Assembly: GCA_023396465.1 (NCBI GenBank)
Contig: JAEWWF010000241.1
Span: 1-9,177 of the forward strand
Direction of reading: 5' to 3'
Length of the DNA stretch: 9,177 bases
Origin: Pseudomonadota bacterium
Lineage (GTDB): Bacteria; Pseudomonadota; Alphaproteobacteria; Rhodospirillales; Rhodospirillaceae
Shown here: positions 1 through 5,616 of the stretch, piece after piece
Position numbering within the stretch: the stretch's first letter is position 1
Layout: each line of letters opens with the position of its first letter
Notes under the pieces: model-generated
What the model saw: the letters and a program-made list of their open reading frames with translations, nothing else
Told to the model about the DNA's origin: nothing
Databases searched by the model: none
Made by a program: the position numbers and the translations under genes

Positions 1-69
1 CCGACGATCCTGGGTCACAGGGCGACCCACGGGGCGTTCCCGGGCGCCAACCTTCACCCGGCATCATGA
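1..69 (+). CDS. possible 3' end of an unidentified plus-strand gene (partial)
   Basis: Plus-strand frame 1 is open from the window edge to a TGA at 67-69 and would encode a 22-residue C-terminal tail ending in PGANLHPAS. The stop lies 5 nt before a hairpin pair whose plus-strand T-tract marks a transcript end, which fits a convergent gene finishing here. The other two plus frames are also open across this short stretch, so coding potential is not shown. I do not recognise the tail. Confidence rests only on the stop-to-terminator spacing. Confidence 0.22.
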   Translation, partial: PTILGHRATHGAFPGANLHPAS

Positions 70-103
70 AAACAACGAACCCCGCCAAAATGACGGGGTT
101 CGT
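68..103 (-). terminator. rho-independent terminator for cysS
   Basis: Positions 75-84 (acgaaccccg) pair perfectly with 94-103 (cggggttcgt), giving a 10-bp stem with a 9-nt loop. Read on the minus strand, the stem is followed at once by tgttttc (74-68), a short U-tract. On the plus strand nothing T-rich follows it, so it is directional. It lies about 60 nt past the cysS stop codon, the last gene of the minus-strand run. Confidence 0.75.
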
Positions 104-113
104 CAGCAGTCTG

Positions 114-148
114 GAACGGCGGCGCCCGTGGGCGCCGCCGTTCTTTTG
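114..148 (+). terminator. rho-independent terminator for a plus-strand gene left of the window
   Basis: Positions 114-127 and 130-143 are perfect inverted repeats (gaacggcggcgccc and its complement). They make a very stable GC-rich stem of about 13 bp with a minimal loop, followed on the plus strand by tttt (144-147). The minus-strand side has no T-run. It would end a transcript arriving from the left, the mirror image of the neighbouring terminator that serves cysS. Confidence 0.72.
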
Positions 149-162
149 TCGGCTTCAGCGCC

Positions 163-1701
163 TCATCCGACGTCTATCAGCGGCAACCACTCGAAGGTGG
201 TGCCCTGCGGCGTGTCCATGATGCCGACGCCCTGGGCCAGCAACTCGTCGCGGATGGCGTCGGAGCGGGCGAAGTCCTTGGCCTTGCGGGCCTCGGTGCG
301 TTCCGCCAGACGGGCCTCGACGGTGGCGCTGTCGAGGGTCTGATCGGCGGGGCGGATGGCCAGATCCTCGGCCGACAAGGTCAGCAGGTCGAGGCCGAGC
401 ACCAGATCGGCCAGGGCTGCCAGCGTCAGGGTCTCCTCGGGCGTCAGTTTCTTGTCGAACAGGGCCTCATTGAGGTGCGCCACCGCCGCTGGCATCGCCA
501 GATCGTTGGAGACGGCGGCGTCCAGCTTGTCCGCCCACTCGGTGGCGCGCGGCGACAGGCCGGCGGTCAGCCGTGCGCGGATATAGGCGAGCGATCCGCC
601 GGAGCTGTAGCGCATCTCGCCGGCCAGCCGCGCCACCTCCGACGCTTCCACCTTCGTCTTCAGGTCGGCGATGCGCAGCAGCAGGCGGCGCAGGGCGGCG
701 CGGGTGCCGACCAGGGCATCCCAGGTGAATTCCAGCGACGAGCGGTAGGAGGCGCCGAGCAGGAACAGCCGGTAGACGATCGGGTGGATACCCTGATCGA
801 CGATGCTCTGGAGGGTGAGGAACTTGCCCGACGATTTCGACATCTTGCCGTCGCGCATGATGAGGAATTCGTTGTGCATCCACCAGTTGGCGCCCGACTT
901 CTCCGATCGGGTGTAACCCTGGTTCTGGGCGATCTCGTTGCAGTGGTGGACCTGCCGGTGATCGATGCCGCCGGTGTGGATGTCGAACTGCTCGCCCAGG
1001 TACTTCATGGACATGACCGAGCATTCCAGGTGCCAGCCCGGCGCCCCGACGCCCCAGGGGCTATGCCACTCCATCTGCCGCTGCACGCCGTCGGGGCTCT
1101 TGCGCCAGACCGCGAAGTCGGCCGGGTGGCGCTTGCCGCCGGGGCCTTCGACGCGGCGGTGCTCCTCGCCCATGCCATCGAGATCGAGCAACCCGAGGCG
1201 GCCGTAGTCGGCGACCTTGGAGATGTCGAAATAGGCGCCATCCTCCAGTTCATAGAGGTACCCGGCGGCATCCAGCTCGCGGGCGAAGGCGATCATCTCC
1301 TGGATATGCCGGGTCGCCGGCGTCCAGTGGCTGGGCTCCAGGATGTTGAGGCGGCGGACGTCGTCCTTGAACACGTCGGTGTAGTGGGCGGCGATGTCCC
1401 AGATGGATTTCTTCTCGCGGCTGGCCGCCACCTCCATCTTGTCCTCGCCGGTGTCGGCGTCGGAGGTCAGATGCCCCACGTCGGTGATGTTGATGATGTG
1501 GGTGACGTTGTAGCCCTTGAAGGTCAGCACCCGGCGCAGGGTGTCGGCGAAGACATAGGCCCGCAGGTTGCCGATGTGGGCGTAGTTGTAGACCGTCGGG
1601 CCACAGGAATAGACGCGCACGTTCCGCGGGTCGATGGGCTGGAACTCCTGAACCTCGCGGCCCAGGCTATTGAACAGGCGGAGCGGGTGCTGCGTCGTCA
1701 T
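163..1701 (-). CDS. cysS: cysteinyl-tRNA synthetase (class I)
   Basis: Charges tRNA-Cys with cysteine using ATP, in the cytosol. The 512-residue protein has the class I signatures: CGPTVYNYAHIGN at 33-45 with the HIGH-type motif HIGN at 42-45, and KMSKS at 286-290. The family's catalytic-site zinc ligands appear present: Cys33, Cys227, His252 and Glu256 (the HHCNE stretch). The start is the ATG at 1701, because MTTQHPLRLFNSLGRE matches the usual family N-terminus. An in-frame extension to a TTG at 1794 adds a low-complexity Arg/Gly stretch and is unlikely. Only a weak purine-rich RBS (agaag, 8 nt upstream) is visible. It lies 109 bp downstream of the antiporter gene and is followed by a terminator. 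The stretch NITDVGHLTSDADTGEDKM differs from the NITDIDDKI stretch of E. coli-type enzymes, suggesting a different CysRS subgroup. Function is certain; subgroup is inferred. Confidence 0.97.
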   Translation of the reverse strand: MTTQHPLRLFNSLGREVQEFQPIDPRNVRVYSCGPTVYNYAHIGNLRAYVFADTLRRVLTFKGYNVTHIINITDVGHLTSDADTGEDKMEVAASREKKSIWDIAAHYTDVFKDDVRRLNILEPSHWTPATRHIQEMIAFARELDAAGYLYELEDGAYFDISKVADYGRLGLLDLDGMGEEHRRVEGPGGKRHPADFAVWRKSPDGVQRQMEWHSPWGVGAPGWHLECSVMSMKYLGEQFDIHTGGIDHRQVHHCNEIAQNQGYTRSEKSGANWWMHNEFLIMRDGKMSKSSGKFLTLQSIVDQGIHPIVYRLFLLGASYRSSLEFTWDALVGTRAALRRLLLRIADLKTKVEASEVARLAGEMRYSSGGSLAYIRARLTAGLSPRATEWADKLDAAVSNDLAMPAAVAHLNEALFDKKLTPEETLTLAALADLVLGLDLLTLSAEDLAIRPADQTLDSATVEARLAERTEARKAKDFARSDAIRDELLAQGVGIMDTPQGTTFEWLPLIDVG

Positions 1702-1712
1702 CCTTCGTGCTT

Positions 1713-1754
1713 CTGCAAGGGTTGCAGGGAGGGCGGGGTGGAGACCGCCCCGCC
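1713..1754 (-). other. two hairpins in the cysS leader
   Basis: The nhaP2-cysS gap holds two perfect inverted repeats. The first is ctgcaa/ttgcag (1713-1718 with 1722-1727, 3-nt loop). It ends 11 nt upstream of the cysS ATG, so it is next to the ribosome-binding region. The second is ggcgggg/ccccgcc (1732-1738 with 1748-1754, 9-nt loop). Neither is followed by a T-run on the minus strand, so they are poor intrinsic terminators. They could be a weak 3' structure for the antiporter mRNA or leader structure for cysS. The repeats are seen; the role is unknown. Confidence 0.4.
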
Positions 1755-1765
1755 GCAGACCGCCA

Positions 1766-1794
1766 GATGTAGCACCGCCGCGCCGCCCGACCAA
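1766..1794 (-). promoter_or_regulatory. weak candidate promoter for cysS
   Basis: On the minus strand TTGGTC (1794-1789) and TACATC (1771-1766) are separated by exactly 17 bp. Each matches the sigma-70 hexamers only partly (about three positions each). The predicted start near 1758 would leave a leader of roughly 55 nt that includes the hairpin next to the ATG. Chance matches of this quality are common, so this is tentative. Confidence 0.22.
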
Positions 1795-1810
1795 GCGGTT
1801 CAGGGCGCCT

Positions 1811-3688
1811 TCACTCCTCGGCCGTCCGCTCCTGCTTCCGCCGCGCCCACCGCAGGCGGCGCAGGCGGGCCCGCAGTCCTCGCTGGTCGGGTGGAAGGCG
1901 GTGGCTGGTGCGGCTGAACGGCGCCACTAGCCGGGACAGCCGGCCCGGCAGACGTCGGATCACCTGCGGACCCGGCGCCACGCCGAGTCCGAGGGAGAGA
2001 ACCTCGCTGCGTTCGCCCACCTCGCGCACGATCACCTCGGCGCTGCCAAGCGCGATGCGGTCGCCGGGGGCGGCGAGGCCGTCGAACACCAGCCGGAAGG
2101 TCTCCGCCAGACTGCGGGTTGGGTCGAGGCCCGGCGGTGTCGGCAGGCCATACAGGGTGGCCACATCGTCGATGGTGGCGTCCGGGCTCAAGGGGAAATC
2201 GCCGAAGAAAGCGGTATCCGACAGGTCCGGCCCTTCTGGACGGGCAAACAGGCGGTCGAGCAGCGGCACGTACTGCGGATTGATGAAGACGTAGACGTAA
2301 TCGCCCTGACGCAGGCCGCCCGCCTGCCGCCACGCCAGCGAGCGGCCGTCGCGCACCACCAGTGCCGGCCGTGCCCAGCGCGGCACCCGCTCCCCTTCGG
2401 TGACGGCGGCGCTGTCGGTGATGCGGTAGACCACCAGTTCGTGGCCGGCCCGGTCGGGCAGTTCCAACTCGAACCGCTCCACCAGGCCGGAGCGCGACGG
2501 CACCAGCATGCCAAGGCGGTCGGCCATCCAGCGCACCGACCAACCCTGCACCACCAGGCTGACCAGCACGATGATGAAGGCGGTGTTGAACAGGGTCTGG
2601 CCGATCTCCAGCCCCGCCACCATGGGCACGATGGCCAGCAGGATCGACACCGCTCCGCGCAGTCCCACCCAACTGGCGAACAGGGTTTCTCGGGCGGTGA
2701 AGCGGAACGGCAGCAGCACCAGCCAGACCGCCAGCGGGCGGGCGATCAGGATCAGGAAGACCGCCAGCAACACCGCCGGTATCGCCACGGCGCCAAAGCT
2801 GGCCGGAGACGCCAGCAGGCCGAGGGTGAGGAACATGACGATCTGTGCCAGCCATGTCATGCCGGCCTGGAACCGCTTCAGCGTCGCCGCCTGCGGCATG
2901 GCATCGTTGCCGGCGGCGACACCCGCCACGTAAACCGCCAGGAAGCCGGAGCCGCCGACCACGCTCACCAGTCCGAACAAGGTTAGCGCCAGGCTCAGCA
3001 CCGTCAGCGGCGACAGCATGGCATCCAGCCGCACCCGCCGCATGATCATGACGATGACCTTGCCGCCGGCGAGGCCGCCCACCACGCCGAGGCCCAACTG
3101 CTGCACCACGGTCAGCGTCACCTCGAAGCCGATGTCGGCGAAGGTCAGGCCGCGCGATGCCATGTCGGCCAGCAGGATGGTCAGGAACACCGCCATCGGG
3201 TCGTTGGAGCTGGATTCGATCTCCAAGGTGGAGCGTACCCGGTCGCGCAGTTTCATCCCGCCGACCCGCAACAGGAAAAACACCGCCGCCGCGTCGGTGG
3301 AGGAGACGATGGCCCCAAGCAGCAAGGCCTCGGTCAGCGACAGGTCCATCAGCACATGGGCGGCGAGGCCCAACAGTCCGGCGGTCAGCAGCACGCCGAT
3401 GGTGGCCAGCGACAGGGCCGGTCCGGCGGCGAGCCGGAAGCTCTTCATCGGCGTGCCGAAGCCCGAATCGAACAGAATCACCGCCAGCGCCAGAGACCCC
3501 ACGAAGTAGGCGGCGGGGGCGTTGTCGAAATCGATGCCAAGAAAGCCGTCCTCTCCCGCCGCCAGCCCGACCAGCAGGAACACCAGCAGCAGCGGCGCCC
3601 CGGCGCGCATGGAGAGCAGGCTGGTGAAAATGCTGAGGGTGATAAGCCCTGCGCCGAAAAGAATGGCGATATTGACAGCGTCGAGCAC
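1811..3688 (-). CDS. nhaP2: CPA1 monovalent cation/H+ antiporter, NhaP2/CvrA type
   Basis: Inner-membrane antiporter exchanging K+ (possibly Na+) for protons, used in cation and volume homeostasis. The 625-residue protein has about 12-13 hydrophobic segments in residues 1-390. It shows family hallmarks: PALSLATIGVL (90-100), SSTDAAAVF (129-137), IESSSNDPMAVFLT (157-170, with the Asn-Asp pair at 162-163) and WVGLRGAVS (340-348). The cytosolic part holds a TrkA-C/RCK_C-like domain (about 404-482) and a CorC/HlyC-type transporter-associated domain (about 489-571), the arrangement of E. coli NhaP2. A basic Arg-rich tail (about 578-618) makes it longer than the roughly 580-residue E. coli protein. 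It starts with GTG at 3688, supported by a strong Shine-Dalgarno (aaggaga, 9 nt spacing) and a matching N-terminus. It lies 102 bp downstream of the SLC13-type permease. Family placement is firm; cation preference cannot be read from sequence. Confidence 0.92.
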   Translation of the reverse strand: MLDAVNIAILFGAGLITLSIFTSLLSMRAGAPLLLVFLLVGLAAGEDGFLGIDFDNAPAAYFVGSLALAVILFDSGFGTPMKSFRLAAGPALSLATIGVLLTAGLLGLAAHVLMDLSLTEALLLGAIVSSTDAAAVFFLLRVGGMKLRDRVRSTLEIESSSNDPMAVFLTILLADMASRGLTFADIGFEVTLTVVQQLGLGVVGGLAGGKVIVMIMRRVRLDAMLSPLTVLSLALTLFGLVSVVGGSGFLAVYVAGVAAGNDAMPQAATLKRFQAGMTWLAQIVMFLTLGLLASPASFGAVAIPAVLLAVFLILIARPLAVWLVLLPFRFTARETLFASWVGLRGAVSILLAIVPMVAGLEIGQTLFNTAFIIVLVSLVVQGWSVRWMADRLGMLVPSRSGLVERFELELPDRAGHELVVYRITDSAAVTEGERVPRWARPALVVRDGRSLAWRQAGGLRQGDYVYVFINPQYVPLLDRLFARPEGPDLSDTAFFGDFPLSPDATIDDVATLYGLPTPPGLDPTRSLAETFRLVFDGLAAPGDRIALGSAEVIVREVGERSEVLSLGLGVAPGPQVIRRLPGRLSRLVAPFSRTSHRLPPDQRGLRARLRRLRWARRKQERTAEE

Positions 3689-3736
3689 GGCGACAGGTCT
3701 CCTTCCGGGGCTGGTGGCAAGGACTTACGGCGGGTG

Positions 3737-3747
3737 TTTATAAGATA
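3737..3747 (-). promoter_or_regulatory. AT-rich patch, possible -10 region for nhaP2
   Basis: Within the 102-bp gap upstream of the antiporter is a short AT-rich run, rare in this GC-rich window. Its minus-strand reading contains overlapping -10-like hexamers (TATCTT at 3747-3742, TATAAA at 3742-3737). It sits about 50 nt upstream of the GTG start. I see no convincing -35 hexamer at 16-18 bp, so it may be a weak or activator-dependent promoter, or no promoter at all. Confidence 0.25.
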
Positions 3748-3770
3748 TGTGCAAATCCCGCCACCGCCAC

Positions 3771-3785
3771 CGACAGAGTCTGTCG
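3771..3785. repeat. short perfect inverted repeat after the permease gene
   Basis: cgacag (3771-3776) and ctgtcg (3780-3785) flank a 3-nt spacer. The repeat begins 5 nt past the permease stop codon on the minus strand. No T-run follows on either strand, so it is not a standard terminator. It could be a small mRNA 3' hairpin or a binding site near the candidate nhaP2 promoter, or chance. Confidence 0.35.
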
Positions 3786-3790
3786 CCGCG

Positions 3791-5572
3791 TCAGAAGGGC
3801 CAGAAAATGGGGATGATGAGGACGGCGGTGATGCCGACCAGAATGTTCATGGGCACGCCCACCTTCAGGAAGTCGGCGAACCGATAACCGCCGGCGCCAT
3901 AGACCAGGGTGTTGGTCTGGTACCCGATGGGGGTCGCGAAGCTGGCCGAGGCGGCGAACATCACCGCCACCACGAAGGGCCGGGGATCGACGCCCATCTG
4001 TTCGGCGACGCCGATGACAATGGGGGTGATCAGCACGGCGATGGCGTTGTTGGAGATCATCTCGGTCAGCAGCGACGTCAGCGCGTAGATGCAGGCCAGG
4101 ATCACCCACGGCGGCAGCCCGCCCAAGGCGGCCATGACGCCATCGACGATCCACGCCATGGCGCCGGTGGAGTCCATTGCCCGGCTGACCGCCAGCATGC
4201 CGAAGATCAGCACCAGGATGCGCCAGTCGATGGAGCGGTAGGCTTCATCGGGATCGATGCAGCGGGTCAGGATGACGACGGCGACGGCGATCACCGCCAG
4301 CGACACGATGGGCAGAATTTCCACCGCCGCCAGGGCCATCACCGCCAGAACGGCGGCCAGCACCACCGGCGCCTTGCGGCGGCGGAAGGGACGGTCCTGC
4401 GGCTCGGTCAGGTTGACGATGCCCTGTTCGTCGGACAGGCGGCGCACATCCTCAGCGGTGCCTTCCATCAGCAGGGTGTCGCCGACCCGCAGCGGCACCG
4501 CCTCCAGCTTGGCGCCGATGTTCTCGCCGCGCCGGTGCATGGCCAGCGGATAGACACCATAGCGGCGGCGCAGGCGCAGATGGCGCAGAGTCTTGCCCAA
4601 CATGGGGCTTTCCGGTGCGATCAGCCCTTCCACCACCATGGTCTGGCGGCTGCCGACCGGTTCCAGCGCGTGCGGATCGTGGAAGGAGACGGCGCTGTCC
4701 TCGCGCAGGCTCATGACCTCGTGGACCGGTGTCTTCACCAGCACCCGGTCGCCGGCCTCCAGGCGGACGTCATCAAGGTCGCGGCGCAGTGAATCGTCGC
4801 CGCGCACCACGTCCACCAGCCGGCGGTCGTGACGGGTGAACACGGCGGCATCGCGCGGCCGGGTGCCGATCAGCGGCGAGCCTTCGGGGATGACCACCTC
4901 GGTCAGGAAGCGCGGCCGGTCGTCGGCCGCCAGCATGCTGGTGACGGTGGTGCGGTCGGGCAGGACGTGGCGGCCGAACAGCACCAGGTACAGCAGCCCG
5001 ACCACGGCCATCAGCAGGCCGGGCAGGGTGATCTCGAACATGCCGAAGGCCGCGAGGCCCTGCTCGCGGGCGACGCCATCGACCAGAAGGTTGGTGGAGG
5101 TGCCGATGAGGGTGCAGGTGCCGCCCAGGATGGCGGCGTAACTGAGCGGGATGAGATAGCGCGATGGCGAATGTCCGAGCCGCCCCGCCAGCTTGATCAC
5201 CACCGGGATGAGCACGATCACCACCGGCGTGTTGTTCACGAAGGCCGACACCACGATCACCACCACAACAACGGCGGCGAGGGCGAGGCTCGGCTGTCGC
5301 TTGGCCACCGACGAGACGGCATCGCCGAAGGCTTCGATGGCGCCGGTGCGCATGAGCGCCCCGGACAGGATGAACATGGCGGCGACGGTGATCGGGGCGG
5401 CGTTGCTGAACACCGCCAACAGCTCGCCAGCGGGCAGGATGTCGGTCGCGAGCAGCGCCGCCACGGCCCCGAGAACCACCGTGTCGGGCGGAAAACGCTC
5501 GCTGACGAAGGCGATGAACACGGCCCCCAGCAGGGCCAGCACGAACAGCGCCGAGGGATCGGGCAAGGTCAT
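3791..5572 (-). CDS. SLC13/DASS-type permease with two internal RCK_C (TrkA-C) domains
   Basis: Inner-membrane ion-coupled transporter of the anion-symporter-like (ArsB/NhaD/DASS) superfamily; the substrate (sulfate, dicarboxylate or another anion) cannot be read from sequence. The 593-residue protein has two hydrophobic halves, about 8-200 and 400-592. Inverted-repeat signatures are visible: FVNNTPVV (111-118) with GTSTNLLV (157-164) in the first half, and SNNAIAVLITP (507-517) with GYQTNTLVYG (550-559) in the second. The cytosolic segment between them holds two RCK_C-like domains, about 220-290 and 306-388, both of the pattern 'G..L......R......V....R......' ending in 'L..GD.LL..G'. Start is the ATG at 5572, because MTLPDPSALFVLALLG begins the first membrane helix; upstream in-frame sequence is Arg/His-rich non-protein-like. 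No strong RBS is seen. It follows the kinase gene by 44 bp, so co-transcription is likely. No RCK_N nucleotide-binding fold is seen. Confidence 0.9.
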   Translation of the reverse strand: MTLPDPSALFVLALLGAVFIAFVSERFPPDTVVLGAVAALLATDILPAGELLAVFSNAAPITVAAMFILSGALMRTGAIEAFGDAVSSVAKRQPSLALAAVVVVVIVVSAFVNNTPVVIVLIPVVIKLAGRLGHSPSRYLIPLSYAAILGGTCTLIGTSTNLLVDGVAREQGLAAFGMFEITLPGLLMAVVGLLYLVLFGRHVLPDRTTVTSMLAADDRPRFLTEVVIPEGSPLIGTRPRDAAVFTRHDRRLVDVVRGDDSLRRDLDDVRLEAGDRVLVKTPVHEVMSLREDSAVSFHDPHALEPVGSRQTMVVEGLIAPESPMLGKTLRHLRLRRRYGVYPLAMHRRGENIGAKLEAVPLRVGDTLLMEGTAEDVRRLSDEQGIVNLTEPQDRPFRRRKAPVVLAAVLAVMALAAVEILPIVSLAVIAVAVVILTRCIDPDEAYRSIDWRILVLIFGMLAVSRAMDSTGAMAWIVDGVMAALGGLPPWVILACIYALTSLLTEMISNNAIAVLITPIVIGVAEQMGVDPRPFVVAVMFAASASFATPIGYQTNTLVYGAGGYRFADFLKVGVPMNILVGITAVLIIPIFWPF

Positions 5573-5616
5573 GGGGCGGCAGGCATTCCCGGCTGGTGGG
5601 GCTATGATGGGGACGA

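Noticed and set aside
1702..1794. 31-residue N-terminal extension of CysRS from a TTG
   Set aside because: Its sequence is Arg/Gly-rich and not conserved in the family, and it would cover the leader hairpins and candidate promoter.
475..1917. 480-codon open frame on the plus strand, antisense to cysS
   Set aside because: It mirrors cysS codons, is rich in Ala/Gly/Val/Asp/His without domain motifs, and overlaps a gene with intact catalytic motifs. It is a shadow of high GC.
3356..4792. 478-codon plus-strand frame across the antiporter-permease junction
   Set aside because: His/Gln/Gly/Asp-rich low-complexity translation covering two well-supported minus-strand genes; no recognisable fold.
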